Shown: positions 29,130-39,821 of the stretch, in pieces
How positions within the stretch are numbered: the stretch's first letter is position 1
Layout of the letters: every line of letters starts with the position of its first letter
Source of the DNA: an uncultured Pelagibacteraceae bacterium
GTDB taxonomy: Bacteria > Pseudomonadota > Alphaproteobacteria > Pelagibacterales > Pelagibacteraceae
DNA: 64,000 bases
Direction: 5' to 3'
NCBI GenBank assembly: GCA_902566315.1
Contig: CACFIL010000003.1
Coordinates: forward strand, 20,654 to 84,653
Notes under the pieces: model-generated
The model's database searches: none
Seen by the model: the letters and a program-made list of their open reading frames with translations, nothing else
What the model was told of the DNA's origin: nothing
Program-made: the position numbers and the translations under genes

Positions 29130-29756
29130 ATGGCCCTTAAATACAGATTCAACTTAAAAGATATAAAACTTGAGGACTTTAAAGTTTATTTAGTTGCAAT
29201 GTTTAAAGGCATTCTGCCAAAAAAAAAAATTAAAAATATTGAAGATCTTAAAGAATTTATTCAGCAAAAATCAGCATGGGTATCTCAAGTTACTTTATAT
29301 AACTATTTGAAAACAAGAATGGGTACTAAATGGGTTCTTCATTTTGACGATGAAACATTTTTAAAATCAATTAACACTGCTAAATGGAATATATATGCTA
29401 TCTCACTTCAGGATTTGTCATTTTATACAATTTCATATTTAAATGTTTATTTTAATTATAAAGAAACAAATAAAGCTTCTGAAATCTATAATAATATCTT
29501 GGACAAAGAATTAGAAAATGGAATGCCTAAAGAAGTTGTTGATGAAGCGAGGATAAGTTTTCAGAAAAGATTTGATCAAATTAAATGGGACGACTATTAT
29601 AAATCTTGGCCATTTAACGAAAGCGCATTAGCTTTGTATAATTGGGCTCCAGTTGCTAACGAATTAAAATCTTTAGATAGAAAAATAGTCCTTAATTCTA
29701 TGATTTTAAAATGGGATAATATTAAGGAAGAGTTCTCTAAACTAATAAAGATTTAG
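29130..29756 (+). CDS. Conserved hypothetical protein
   Basis: Open 208-aa reading frame, no recognised domain. Confidence 0.6.
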   Translation: MALKYRFNLKDIKLEDFKVYLVAMFKGILPKKKIKNIEDLKEFIQQKSAWVSQVTLYNYLKTRMGTKWVLHFDDETFLKSINTAKWNIYAISLQDLSFYTISYLNVYFNYKETNKASEIYNNILDKELENGMPKEVVDEARISFQKRFDQIKWDDYYKSWPFNESALALYNWAPVANELKSLDRKIVLNSMILKWDNIKEEFSKLIKI

Positions 29757-31726
29757 ATATTTTTTCTATTATCTACTAAACTTTCAACAACGGAAGGATC
29801 AGCTAAAGTGGTTGTATCTCCTAACTGACCATGCTCATTAGCAGCGATTTTTCTTAAAATTCTTCTCATTATTTTTCCAGATCTAGTTTTCGGAAGACCC
29901 GGAGCAAATTGAATTAAGTCAGGAGTTGCAATTGGACCAATTTGTTTTCTCACCCATAGCTTCAAATCTCTTTCTAAATCAAGAGTGCTTTTCTCTCCTG
30001 CATTTAAAGTTACATAACAGTAAAGACCGTTTCCCTTAATATCATGAGGATAACCAACTACTGCTGCTTCAGCAACTTTTGGATGAGCTACAAACGCACT
30101 TTCAATTTCTGCAGTACCTAAATTATGGCCTGAAACAATAATTACATCATCTACTCTTCCAGTGATCCAATAGTAACCATCTTTATCTCTTCTACATCCA
30201 TCTCCTGTGAAATATTTTCCATCAAACTGTGAGAAATAAGTATCTATAAATCTTTGATGGTCACCATACACACTTCTCATTTGTCCAGGCCATGATTGAG
30301 AAATACAAAGTCTACCTTGTGCTTCTCCTTTTAAAACCTTGCCGTCTTTATCAAGAATTTCTGGTTTAATTCCATAAAATGGTTTTGTTGCAGAACCAGG
30401 TTTTAAATCTATTGCACCAGTTTGAGGGCTGATCAAAATTCCGCCTGTTTCTGTTTGCCACCAAGTATCAACGATTGGGCATCTACTACCACCAACAGTT
30501 TTGTAATACCATTCCCAAGCTTCAGGATTAATTGGTTCACCAACAGTACCTAAAAGTTTTAAAGTTTTTCTAGATGTTTTCTTTACAGGTTTATCACCTT
30601 CCCTCATTAAAGCTCTAATTGCCGTTGGAGCTGTATAAAAAATATTTACTTTGTATTTATCAACTATTTCCCACCATCTAGATGTATCAGGATAAGTAGG
30701 TATTCCCTCAAACATAATTGTAGTTGCACCATTAGCAAGTGGACCATAAATAATATAACTATGTCCTGTAACCCAGCCTATATCAGCCGTGCACCAGTAA
30801 ATATCTTTAGGTTTGTAATTAAAAATATATTGGTGAGTCATTGATGCATAAACCATATATCCTCCAGTAGTATGTAGAACACCTTTTGGTTTCCCAGTTG
30901 AACCAGATGTGTAAAGAATGAATAATGGATCTTCAGCATTCATTTCCTCAGGCTCACATTTTGCTGAAACTTTACTAATCATTTTGTGATACCAAACATC
31001 ACGATCATTGTACCAATCAATTTTTTTGGTACCTGTTCTCTTTACAACGATACATTTCTTTACGTTTGGACAGCTTTGTAAAGCTTCATCTGTAATAGAT
31101 TTTAAAGGGATTGTTTTACCACCTCTTACTCCTTCATCTGCGGTTATCACATAATCAGATTCGCAATCATTTATTCTGCCTGAAATACTATCTGGTGAAA
31201 AACCTCCAAATATTATGGAGTGAACCGCACCTATTCTTACACACGCAAGCATTGTGTAGGCAAGTTCAGGTATCATAGTAAGATAAATTGTTACTCTGTC
31301 ACCCCTTTGAACTCCCAGATTTTTTAATCCATTTGCTGCTTTTGAAACTTCTTTATGAAGTTCTTTATATGTAATTTTTTTTTGAACTTTAGGATCGTCT
31401 CCTACCCATATAATTGCAGTCTTATTAGCATTTTTTTTAAGATGCCTGTCAATGCAATTCGCTGAGGCATTTAAAGTACCATCATAGAACCATTTGATAT
31501 GAACATCATCTTTACTATATTTAACGTCTTTAATTTTTTTATAAGGCTTAATCCAATTAATTCTTTTTCCTTCTTTTTTCCAAAATCCATCATTGTCTTT
31601 AATCGACTCGTTATATTTCTTTATATATTGAGATTTATTAACGGTAGCTTTACTTATCCATTCTTTCTTTGTTTTATAAACTGTCTCTTTGGGTTTTTTA
31701 GAGATTACTTTTTTTTTCTTAGGCAT
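29753..31726 (-). CDS. acs: Acetyl-CoA synthetase
   Basis: [31 protein letters not shown]...[10 protein letters not shown]...[16 protein letters not shown]. Confidence 0.97.
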   Translation of the reverse strand: MPKKKKVISKKPKETVYKTKKEWISKATVNKSQYIKKYNESIKDNDGFWKKEGKRINWIKPYKKIKDVKYSKDDVHIKWFYDGTLNASANCIDRHLKKNANKTAIIWVGDDPKVQKKITYKELHKEVSKAANGLKNLGVQRGDRVTIYLTMIPELAYTMLACVRIGAVHSIIFGGFSPDSISGRINDCESDYVITADEGVRGGKTIPLKSITDEALQSCPNVKKCIVVKRTGTKKIDWYNDRDVWYHKMISKVSAKCEPEEMNAEDPLFILYTSGSTGKPKGVLHTTGGYMVYASMTHQYIFNYKPKDIYWCTADIGWVTGHSYIIYGPLANGATTIMFEGIPTYPDTSRWWEIVDKYKVNIFYTAPTAIRALMREGDKPVKKTSRKTLKLLGTVGEPINPEAWEWYYKTVGGSRCPIVDTWWQTETGGILISPQTGAIDLKPGSATKPFYGIKPEILDKDGKVLKGEAQGRLCISQSWPGQMRSVYGDHQRFIDTYFSQFDGKYFTGDGCRRDKDGYYWITGRVDDVIIVSGHNLGTAEIESAFVAHPKVAEAAVVGYPHDIKGNGLYCYVTLNAGEKSTLDLERDLKLWVRKQIGPIATPDLIQFAPGLPKTRSGKIMRRILRKIAANEHGQLGDTTTLADPSVVESLVDNRKNI

Positions 31727-31736
31727 GAATTTTTTT

Positions 31737-32153
31737 TTAATTAATTCTACCCATCTTCAAAATTATTTTCCAGCTTTTAGTATCAATAGGCATTACAGAC
31801 AGTCTACTTTGTCTAATTAGAGATAAGTTCTCCAAAGCCTTAGTTTTTTTGATGTTTTCAAGTGTTACAGGATTTTGAAGTTTACTTTTAAACTTAACTT
31901 TAACTGCAACAAACCTTTTTTTCTTATCAGTTGGATCAATGAATGCCGTTTTAATAACTTCGACTATACCAACTATCTCTTTTCCAATATTAGAATGATA
32001 AAAAAAACAAAGATCTCCTTTTTTCATTTTTTTTAAGTTGCTTGCTGCTTGGTAATTTCTTACACCATCCCAGTCAGCTCCTATTTCTCCAGCTTTGATT
32101 TGTTGATCAATTGACCATACATCTGGCTCTGATTTCATTAACCAATATTGCAT
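31737..32153 (-). CDS. EVE domain-containing protein
   Basis: [18 protein letters not shown]...[28 protein letters not shown]. Confidence 0.95.
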   Translation of the reverse strand: MQYWLMKSEPDVWSIDQQIKAGEIGADWDGVRNYQAASNLKKMKKGDLCFFYHSNIGKEIVGIVEVIKTAFIDPTDKKKRFVAVKVKFKSKLQNPVTLENIKKTKALENLSLIRQSRLSVMPIDTKSWKIILKMGRIN

Positions 32154-32270
32154 TTAATTTTTTTTCTTTTTCTTTTCTTTTTTAAGTTTTCTTTTTTCCT
32201 TTAAAGAAAGTTTAGCTTGTTTCATTACGCTAGCATCCTTAAATGATTTACCACTATATCTTTTCGACAT
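32154..32270 (-). CDS. 38-aa Lys-rich small protein
   Basis: My reverse translation: MSKRYSGKSFKDASVMKQAKLSLKEKRKLKKEKKKKKN*; fits exactly between EVE gene and tsaD; below the ORF-track cutoff. Confidence 0.5.
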   Translation of the reverse strand: MSKRYSGKSFKDASVMKQAKLSLKEKRKLKKEKKKKKN

Positions 32271-33344
32271 TTATAATCTAACTCCCGCTCCTTTTAAAAA
32301 CTTTGCTTTTTCGTCAAGTGGTAGTCTTGGACTTGCAGGAAGACCTAAATTATCAAATTTTTTGATTTTATACTTTTCAAGACCAACAAGTGCAATCATA
32401 GCTGCATTATCCCCACATAATTTTGGTTCAGGGAAAATTGGTCTAAAATCATTCTTCTTACATACTTTTATTAATTTCTTTCTAATACCCTTGTTGGCAG
32501 CAACACCTCCAGCGATTACAAAAGTTTTATTTTTCTTTTTACAAGTCTTTTTGAACTCATCAAATGCTATTTGTGTTTTTACTTCTAAAATTTCTTCAAT
32601 TGTTTTTTGAAAAGATGCTGCAAGATCATATTTTTCTTGTTTAGATTTTAAAGTGCTTGATATTCTCAAAATAGCCGTTTTAAGACCTGCAAATGATAAA
32701 TTACATCCCCCTTTATTTATAATTGGTTTAGGAAGTTTAAATTTATTTGCATCTCCCTGTTTTGCATAACCTTCTAACTTTGGTCCTCCTGGAAATTCAA
32801 TACCTAAAAGCTTTGCAGTTTTGTCAAATGCTTCTCCTAAAGCATCATCAATTGTTGTTCCTAATCTTTTATATTTTCCAAGTCCATTCACACTAAGATA
32901 TTGTGTGTGACCTCCTGAAATTAATAATAATAAGTATGGGAAATCTAAACTTGTACTAAGTTTTGGACTTAAGGCATGCCCTTCAAGATGGTTCACACCA
33001 ATAAAAGGTATATTTAGACTAGCAGATAATGCTTTTCCAAAATTTAAACCAACAGTAAGGCAAACAATTAAACCTGGTCCAGATGTTGAAGCAATTGCAG
33101 AAACATCATTTAAATTCACACCGCTTTCACTAATTGCTTTTTTTGCAATTAAATCGATTTTTTCAACATGAGATCGTGCTGCAAGCTCAGGAACCACACC
33201 TCCAAATTCTTTATGAATATTAAATTGACTTGAAACTACATTAGATAATATTTTTATCTTACCATTTTTATCTTCTTCTATGATTGATACTGCTGTTTCA
33301 TCGCAACTTGTCTCAATTCCAAGGATTATTTTTTTTTCATTCAT
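32271..33344 (-). CDS. tsaD: tRNA N6-threonylcarbamoyladenosine synthase TsaD
   Basis: ILGIETSCDETAVSII...HLEGHALSP...LLISGGHTQ...VAGGVAANKGIRKKL. Confidence 0.97.
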   Translation of the reverse strand: MNEKKIILGIETSCDETAVSIIEEDKNGKIKILSNVVSSQFNIHKEFGGVVPELAARSHVEKIDLIAKKAISESGVNLNDVSAIASTSGPGLIVCLTVGLNFGKALSASLNIPFIGVNHLEGHALSPKLSTSLDFPYLLLLISGGHTQYLSVNGLGKYKRLGTTIDDALGEAFDKTAKLLGIEFPGGPKLEGYAKQGDANKFKLPKPIINKGGCNLSFAGLKTAILRISSTLKSKQEKYDLAASFQKTIEEILEVKTQIAFDEFKKTCKKKNKTFVIAGGVAANKGIRKKLIKVCKKNDFRPIFPEPKLCGDNAAMIALVGLEKYKIKKFDNLGLPASPRLPLDEKAKFLKGAGVRL

Positions 33345-33398
33345 AAATATTTATAATTAATACAATTAAACTATAAGAATGTAATAAAAATAAGAATT

Positions 33399-34310
33399 AT
33401 GAAAAGGGATAAATTTATTATTGGTACTCGAGGAAGTCAGTTAGCTCAAATTTATACTGAAAAAGTGGTAAACCATCTCAAAAAAGTTTCATCGACCCAC
33501 ATAGAAACAAAAAAAATAGTTACAAGTGGAGATGAAAACCAAAAGGATAGGTTGTCAAATATTGGAGGAAAAGGATTATTTTCAAAAAAAATTGAAATAG
33601 AATTAATTAATCATAATATTGATATAGCTGTTCATGCTTTAAAAGATATGCCATCAATTGAAACAGAGGGCCTAATAACAAATTTTTATTTAAAAAGAAA
33701 TTCGCCCAATGAAATTTTTATTAGCAACGACAATATAAATTTTCTAGACCTTAAACCTAATTCGATTATAGGCACTTCTTCTTACAGAAGGGAATACCAA
33801 TTAAAAAGTATTAGATCAGATCTGAAATATAAATTAATAAGAGGAAATGTGGATACTAGGATAAAGAAATTAGAGAATGGAACTTACGATGCAATTTTAC
33901 TTTCTAAAGCTGGTATTGAAGCTTTAGGTTTGACAAATAAAATTACGCATGAATTTAATACTGAAGAATTAATACCCTGTGCTGGACAGGGTATTATCGC
34001 CGTACAGTGTAGAGAAAACGATCAAGAAATAATTAATATCTTAGAAAAGATTAATGATGATCAGTCCAGAATTATTGCAAATGCTGAAAGAAAAGTCTTA
34101 AAAATACTCGAGGGTGATTGCGATACAGCAGTTGGTGTGTATGCAAAGATTGATAAAGATCTTGTAAATATAAAAGCTGAACTTTTTTCAGTAGATGGCA
34201 AACAAAGATTTTTTGTTGAAGAAAGTGAAAATAAAACAATGGTTAAAGATTTAAGTATTAAGATTGGAGAAAAATTAAAATCAGAGTCAATGGGATCTTA
34301 TAAAAGGTAA
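33399..34310 (+). CDS. hemC: Hydroxymethylbilane synthase
   Basis: FIIGTRGSQLAQIYTEKV...VHALKDMPS...GEGDCDTAVGVYA-type dipyrromethane Cys region. Confidence 0.96.
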   Translation: MKRDKFIIGTRGSQLAQIYTEKVVNHLKKVSSTHIETKKIVTSGDENQKDRLSNIGGKGLFSKKIEIELINHNIDIAVHALKDMPSIETEGLITNFYLKRNSPNEIFISNDNINFLDLKPNSIIGTSSYRREYQLKSIRSDLKYKLIRGNVDTRIKKLENGTYDAILLSKAGIEALGLTNKITHEFNTEELIPCAGQGIIAVQCRENDQEIINILEKINDDQSRIIANAERKVLKILEGDCDTAVGVYAKIDKDLVNIKAELFSVDGKQRFFVEESENKTMVKDLSIKIGEKLKSESMGSYKR

Positions 34311-34311
34311 A

Positions 34312-35010
34312 ATGCATATTTTATTAACAAGACCATTAGAGGATAGTAAAGAATTAATATTAAAATTTAGTTCTTTAGGACATAAAGTTTCTCATTTACC
34401 TGTAATAAAAGTTGAACCAATTAAATACGATGAACCTGACTATAGCCAATTTAAGGGAATAATATTTACAAGTTCAAATGCGATTAAGAATTTAGAAATA
34501 AATAAAGTTGATAAAAAAATTGAATGTTATTGTGTTGGCTCTGCAACAGAAATAGTTGCAAAGCTAAAGGGTTTTCAAAATATTATCTCTGCAGAAGGAA
34601 ACGTAAATAATTTAAAAGAGTTAATATTACAAAACTTCAACCCAAAAAATGGATCACTTCTTTACGTAAGTGGTGAGATAGTTTCTAGTAGGTTAGATAA
34701 AGATTTAATTTCTGAAGGTTATTCTTTAAAGAGATTGATTAACTATACGGTGTTATCAACTCAAGAAATAAAAGAGGAATTTAGAGCACAATTAAAAGCT
34801 TCAATCCCTGATATAATTTATGTTTATTCAGAAAATAGCGCTAAGAGTTTATTAAATTTACTTAAAAAATACGATCTTTTAGACAGTTGGATGGATACCA
34901 ATTTGATGTGCATGGGTGAAAAAGCATCAGCAATTTTAAATGAGATAAAGTGGAAAAAAATTTTTCTATTTAACTCTGGTGAAGAAGAGTTTTTGCTATA
35001 TAAAATTTAG
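34312..35010 (+). CDS. hemD: Uroporphyrinogen-III synthase
   Basis: MHILLTRPLEDSKELILKFSSLGH...FTSSNAIKNL; follows hemC. Confidence 0.9.
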   Translation: MHILLTRPLEDSKELILKFSSLGHKVSHLPVIKVEPIKYDEPDYSQFKGIIFTSSNAIKNLEINKVDKKIECYCVGSATEIVAKLKGFQNIISAEGNVNNLKELILQNFNPKNGSLLYVSGEIVSSRLDKDLISEGYSLKRLINYTVLSTQEIKEEFRAQLKASIPDIIYVYSENSAKSLLNLLKKYDLLDSWMDTNLMCMGEKASAILNEIKWKKIFLFNSGEEEFLLYKI

Positions 35011-35012
35011 TC

Positions 35013-36098
35013 ATGGGTGTTTTTGAGAATTTTTCAGGACTTTTTTTGTCTGTATGGCAAAAGGGAATTTTAGGCGTAAACTTTGTTGAGATCTTAATAG
35101 GTCTTGGAATATTCTTTATATTCTTAGTTTTTAGAGGGTTAATTAGCAAATTAATCATTAAAAAATTAGAACTAATTACTAAAAGAACTACAAATAAACT
35201 TGATGATACCTTCGTTAAGGCAATGGAGGGGCCAGCTAGATTTCTTCCAATTGTTCTTGGAGTATTTTTTGCAAGTTATTATATGTCTTTCGCGGAGGAT
35301 ACGAGGTTATTTTTAGACAACGTAAATAGAACGTTGATTACAATTTTACTTTTTTGGATTATTCATCAAATTATTGAGCCAATTTCCTATATACTAAGTG
35401 GATTTGATAAGATTTTAACTAGAGAACTAATTGGCTGGATAATCAAATCATTAAAAATTTTAATTTTAATCTTAGGTGCTGCAGCAGTTTTAGAGTTATG
35501 GGGAATTAAAATTGGTCCAATTATTGCGGGACTTGGATTATTTGGTGTTGCAGTTGCTTTAGGAGCACAGGATTTATTCAAAAATTTAATATCAGGAATT
35601 TTAGTACTTGTTGAAAAAAGATTTAAAATGGGCGATTGGATTGAAGTTGAAGGAATAATCGAGGGTGTAGTTGAAAAAATAGGTTTTAGATCAACTGTTA
35701 TACGAAAATTTGACAAGTCTTTAGCAATTATTCCAAACTTTCAGTTTGCAGAGAATGCTGTAATCAATAAGAGTCAAATTACAAATTGGAGGATTAGTTG
35801 GACGATAACACTTCAGTATGATTCTACTGTTGAACAATTAAAAACTATACGAAATGAAATAGAAGATTTTATAAATGGTTCAGAAGATTATGATACTAAA
35901 GTTGGTGTTTCAGTTAGGGTTGATAAATTTGCTGATAGCTCAATAGATATGTATGTAAGATGTTATACAAAGACAAATAGTTGGAGCGACATGTTGTTGG
36001 TTAAAGAAAGACTGGCAATTAAAATTAAAGAAATTGTTGAGGGTAATAAAGCATCTTTTGCTTTCCCAAGCACTTCTGTATATGTAGAGAAGAAATGA
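35013..36098 (+). CDS. MscS family mechanosensitive ion channel
   Basis: GLGLFGVAVALGAQDLFKNLISGILVLVEKRFKMGDWIEVEGIIEGVVEKIGFRST. Confidence 0.95.
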   Translation: MGVFENFSGLFLSVWQKGILGVNFVEILIGLGIFFIFLVFRGLISKLIIKKLELITKRTTNKLDDTFVKAMEGPARFLPIVLGVFFASYYMSFAEDTRLFLDNVNRTLITILLFWIIHQIIEPISYILSGFDKILTRELIGWIIKSLKILILILGAAAVLELWGIKIGPIIAGLGLFGVAVALGAQDLFKNLISGILVLVEKRFKMGDWIEVEGIIEGVVEKIGFRSTVIRKFDKSLAIIPNFQFAENAVINKSQITNWRISWTITLQYDSTVEQLKTIRNEIEDFINGSEDYDTKVGVSVRVDKFADSSIDMYVRCYTKTNSWSDMLLVKERLAIKIKEIVEGNKASFAFPSTSVYVEKK

Positions 36099-36385
36099 TA
36101 GCTATTTTTTATTTAGCTTTACAATTATTAAAATTGTATTCTTATGTAGTAATCGCTAACGTTGTTATAAGCTGGTTAATAGCTTTTAATGTTTTAAATA
36201 CTTCAAATAGATTTGTTTATTCAATATTAGAGTTTACTTATAAGCTTACTGATCCAATACTTAATAAAATAAGGGGGTTTTTGCCCAGTCTAGGTGCTTT
36301 TGATATATCACCTATCATTCTTCTTTTGTTGATCTGGTTTGTAGAAATGTGTATGAAACTCTACATAGCACCACTTATTTTTTAA
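36095..36385 (+). CDS. YggT family membrane protein
   Basis: YVVIANVVISWLIAFNVLNT...FTYKLTDPILNKIRGFLPSLGAFDISPIILLLLIWF. Confidence 0.9.
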   Translation: MIAIFYLALQLLKLYSYVVIANVVISWLIAFNVLNTSNRFVYSILEFTYKLTDPILNKIRGFLPSLGAFDISPIILLLLIWFVEMCMKLYIAPLIF

Positions 36386-36390
36386 TAATC

Positions 36391-37239
36391 ATGATTTTAA
36401 TAGACGGAAAAAAACAATCTGCTGAACTTAGAGAAGAATTAAAAACAGAAGTAGATGGCCTGAGAGAAAAATATAACAAAGTTCCAGGTCTTACAGTGAT
36501 ATTAATTGGAGATTTAGCTCCAAGTCAGATTTATGTAAGAAATAAAGAAAAATCAGCAACGCAAGTTGGTTTAAAATCTGAAGTTATTAAATACCCAGAT
36601 ACTGTAGATGAAAAAACAGTCTTAGATAAAATTGAAGAACTTAACAAAGATGAAACTGTTTCAGGAATTTTGGTTCAATTGCCGCTTCCAAAACATATTA
36701 ATAAGCAACACGTTATAGAAACTATCTCACCACACAAAGATGTTGATGGTTTACATCCTATGAATGTTGGTAATCTTTCATCTGGATACCAAGGTTCAAT
36801 TCCTTGTACACCTCTTGGATGTTATTATTTATTAAAAAAAATAGAACCTAACTTAACAGGAAAAAAAGCTGTAATGATTGGGCGGTCAAACTTGAATGGT
36901 AAAGCGATGGCACAACTTTTACTTCAAGAAGATTGTACGGTAACAATTACTCACTCAAAAACAAAAGACCTTCAGCATGAATGTTTAGAAGCAGATGTTA
37001 TTGTTGCTGCTGTTGGAATTCCTGAACTTATAAAAGGTAATTGGGTGAAAAAAGATGCAATAGTAATTGATGTTGGAATAAACAAAACAGAAAATGGTTT
37101 AGTAGGTGATGTTAATTTTGAAGAAGTTTCAAAAGTTGCAAAAGCTTTAACTCCAGTTCCAGGAGGAGTTGGACCAATGACAATTGCTTGTTTGTTAAAA
37201 AATACAATTGAGTGTTTCAAAAGAACCTTAAACAACTAA
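36391..37239 (+). CDS. folD: Bifunctional methylenetetrahydrofolate dehydrogenase/cyclohydrolase
   Basis: MILIDGKKQSAELREELK...VQLPLPKHINKQ...PCTPLGCYYLLK...PVPGGVGPMTIACLL; start trimmed from 36349. Confidence 0.96.
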   Translation: MILIDGKKQSAELREELKTEVDGLREKYNKVPGLTVILIGDLAPSQIYVRNKEKSATQVGLKSEVIKYPDTVDEKTVLDKIEELNKDETVSGILVQLPLPKHINKQHVIETISPHKDVDGLHPMNVGNLSSGYQGSIPCTPLGCYYLLKKIEPNLTGKKAVMIGRSNLNGKAMAQLLLQEDCTVTITHSKTKDLQHECLEADVIVAAVGIPELIKGNWVKKDAIVIDVGINKTENGLVGDVNFEEVSKVAKALTPVPGGVGPMTIACLLKNTIECFKRTLNN

Positions 37240-37245
37240 AGATTA

Positions 37246-38304
37246 TTGTCAAAGTTAACAATTTTAATTGTTATATTTTTTATTTATAATTCTTTTACAT
37301 TAGCTATGGAAAAAACACCTTATCATCATTTACCAGACGGTAGTTTTAGAAATCCTGAAGGATCTCCAGAGAGAAACTCAAATTTTAAGTGGTCATTTAA
37401 AATATTTAATAAGGAAAAGAAAAAACTTGATATGGCTATTCCTGAAGGTCACGCTATTGAAAAACAAAAAGTACTTTCAGATTTAGAAAATCTAAAAAAT
37501 GACGATTATGTTGGCTGGATAGGACATGCAACCTTCTTAATTAAGCTAGGAAATACAATAATAATAACTGATCCAGTCTTTTCAAAAAATGCAGGACCTT
37601 TAATTTTTGGTCCAAAAAGATTTAGCAAAACAGCCTTAAACCTAAATGAACTTCCAAAAACTGATTTATTTCTTCTGACACATAATCATTATGATCACCA
37701 AGATATGAGAACAATAAGAAAATTTCCTTTTAAAGATGCAAAGGTTCTACTTCCTTTAAGACTTGGAAAATATTTTACAAGAAACAAATATAAAGATGTG
37801 AACGAAATGGATTGGTATGACGAAATTAAGATTAATGAGGATCTAAAAGTAACATTAGTTCCTGCGGTACATTGGTCAAAAAGAAGTTTGACAGATACTA
37901 ACAAAACATTGTGGGGAAATTTTTTAATCGAATATAAAAATAAAAAAATACTTTTTGCATGTGATACTGGTGTAGGGAATGTTTATAAAGAATTAGGTGA
38001 GAAGTATGGGCCTATTGATTTAACTTTTATTAATATTGGTGCTTATAATTTTTATCCATTATCTCCAAATAAAGATAAATCTTCTTTTCATACTAACCCT
38101 GAAGAGGCTTTAAGTATTGCAAGAGACCTTAAAAGTAAAAAAGTTTTAGGGATGCACTGGGGTACTTTTGTTTTATCTTTAGAGCCAATAATGGAGCCAC
38201 CCGTTAGATTTAAAGATAATGCAGAAAAATATGGTTTTAAAAAAGAAGATGCAATTATTTTTAAAATTGGTGAATTTCAGTCTTTAAAAAATTTAGGAAT
38301 TTAA
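37246..38304 (+). CDS. MBL-fold metallohydrolase (NAPE-PLD/RomA-like), signal peptide
   Basis: WIGHATFLIKLGNTIIITDPVFSK...LTHNHYDHQDMRTI...HWSKRSL. Confidence 0.9.
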   Translation: MSKLTILIVIFFIYNSFTLAMEKTPYHHLPDGSFRNPEGSPERNSNFKWSFKIFNKEKKKLDMAIPEGHAIEKQKVLSDLENLKNDDYVGWIGHATFLIKLGNTIIITDPVFSKNAGPLIFGPKRFSKTALNLNELPKTDLFLLTHNHYDHQDMRTIRKFPFKDAKVLLPLRLGKYFTRNKYKDVNEMDWYDEIKINEDLKVTLVPAVHWSKRSLTDTNKTLWGNFLIEYKNKKILFACDTGVGNVYKELGEKYGPIDLTFINIGAYNFYPLSPNKDKSSFHTNPEEALSIARDLKSKKVLGMHWGTFVLSLEPIMEPPVRFKDNAEKYGFKKEDAIIFKIGEFQSLKNLGI

Positions 38305-38537
38305 CAACAGCCGCAAGTTTTCTTTTGCTTACTTTTTTCTTCTTTTAATAATTCTGCTTCAGCTTTTGCTATTTCTAGTTCTCTTGCACTTTCTTCTATA
38401 GCAGTTTTTTCTCGCAAAAGTTTGTTTTCAAAATATGCATAAAGAGAGTTAAAGCCTAGCTTAGAAGCTTTTTTTTCTTCGTAGTTTCTTCTTCCCTTTA
38501 AATTTTCAATTAATTCTAATATTTGTGGGTTCTGTAT
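38301..38537 (-). CDS. Small conserved-looking ORF with C-terminal CGCC, no canonical start codon
   Basis: Reverse translation ...NPQILELIENLKGRRNYEEKKASKLGFNSLYAYFENKLLREKTAIEESARELEIAKAEAELLKEEKSKQKKTCGCC*; in-frame TGA upstream at 38550-38552 with no ATG/GTG/TTG near the N-terminus (ATA at 38535-38537 assumed as placeholder start). Confidence 0.4.
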   Translation of the reverse strand: MQNPQILELIENLKGRRNYEEKKASKLGFNSLYAYFENKLLREKTAIEESARELEIAKAEAELLKEEKSKQKKTCGCC

Positions 38538-38578
38538 GTTATTTTTATCTCATAAATTAAAAAAATTTCAATTATAAT

Positions 38579-39721
38579 TTATTCAAGGTTTTCAACTATT
38601 TTAGGAATATATTTTTTAAAGTTAAAAAAACCTTTGTTACAAAACTTCCATGAATTTTGATCTAATTTTCTAAAAAGAAACTCAATATTTTTTAGCGAGT
38701 TTTGATTTATGTAATCTAAATTTTCTCCAACAGTTGGATAAAGGCAGTAACAACTTTCTAAGTTTTTAATTTCGTTTATATCAATAATCTCACAATTAAT
38801 TGATTTTTCCTCTAACCTTTTTTTTTGTTCCTTAATCAAACTAGCCTTAAAATTCACTACATTTTCACTAAGTTTAATATTTCTATTTTCATTTTTATTA
38901 TCAATAAGAAGAATTTTTTTGAATTTATGAATTGCAAAGTCAGTGATTTCAAATGCTAAGTTATTTTCAAAAACTAGTAAGTTTTTTTTTTCAATATTTA
39001 TCGGATTTTCAAAAGTTTTATGAAGAATATTATAATTTTTATCATTTATTATTGGAGGTGCATTTTCGTTAAGTTTAATATTTTCAAATCTATTATTTGT
39101 AAATTTTTTAATATTCCATTCACTTGCAAGATAATGTTTCCCTTGAGTTTGAATACCTGCAACCCAACGCCAGCCCAATGTATTAGATGCAGTATCACCA
39201 TCATACAAGTGTTGCATAAAAAATTCAGCACCAAGTTGCCAAGGCAGGTCTAGTGTAAATATCCAAATGCTCGCAAACCACATTCTGGTATGATTATGCA
39301 AATAATTATAAGTCTTAAGTTCATTTACCCATTCATTGAAGCATTCAATTTCAGTGTTACCTTCAATGGCATTTAAGTAACTTTTATTATCTTTAAACTC
39401 TTCTTTTATTCTTTTTAAATCTAATAAATAATCATCCCAAACTCCTGATCTTAGTTCCAGCCAACCTTTCCAGTATGTTCGCCATAAAACTTCTTGAATA
39501 AATTTTTCATTTTTTGAAAATGAAAATTTTTCCAGTGACTTACTAATCACTTCTTTTTCATTAATCACCCCATGTGTAATATATGGTGATAAGCATGATG
39601 TATTTGATCTTCTGTCAGGACCAAAATCAAAATTTCTTAGCCTTGAATATTCCTCTAAATTTTCTTCAATAAAGGTACTGAGATTTTCAATAGCTGTTTG
39701 TCTTGTTGGTTTTAAATTCAT
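38579..39721 (-). CDS. Cryptochrome/photolyase FAD-binding-domain protein
   Basis: FDFGPDRRSNTSCLSPYITHGVI...VLWRTYWKGWLELR...YNYLHNHTRMWFASIWIFTLDLPWQLGAEFFMQHLYDGDTASNTLGWRWVAGIQTQGKHYLAS. Confidence 0.85.
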   Translation of the reverse strand: MNLKPTRQTAIENLSTFIEENLEEYSRLRNFDFGPDRRSNTSCLSPYITHGVINEKEVISKSLEKFSFSKNEKFIQEVLWRTYWKGWLELRSGVWDDYLLDLKRIKEEFKDNKSYLNAIEGNTEIECFNEWVNELKTYNYLHNHTRMWFASIWIFTLDLPWQLGAEFFMQHLYDGDTASNTLGWRWVAGIQTQGKHYLASEWNIKKFTNNRFENIKLNENAPPIINDKNYNILHKTFENPINIEKKNLLVFENNLAFEITDFAIHKFKKILLIDNKNENRNIKLSENVVNFKASLIKEQKKRLEEKSINCEIIDINEIKNLESCYCLYPTVGENLDYINQNSLKNIEFLFRKLDQNSWKFCNKGFFNFKKYIPKIVENLE

Positions 39722-39821
39722 AATTTTAAATTTTATTTTTAATAATTTAAATTTAAAAAATGTAAATAGCTTAAAAAAACATAACTGGAGTCCTTTATTA
39801 TTGGAAAATAATTTCTTTATT

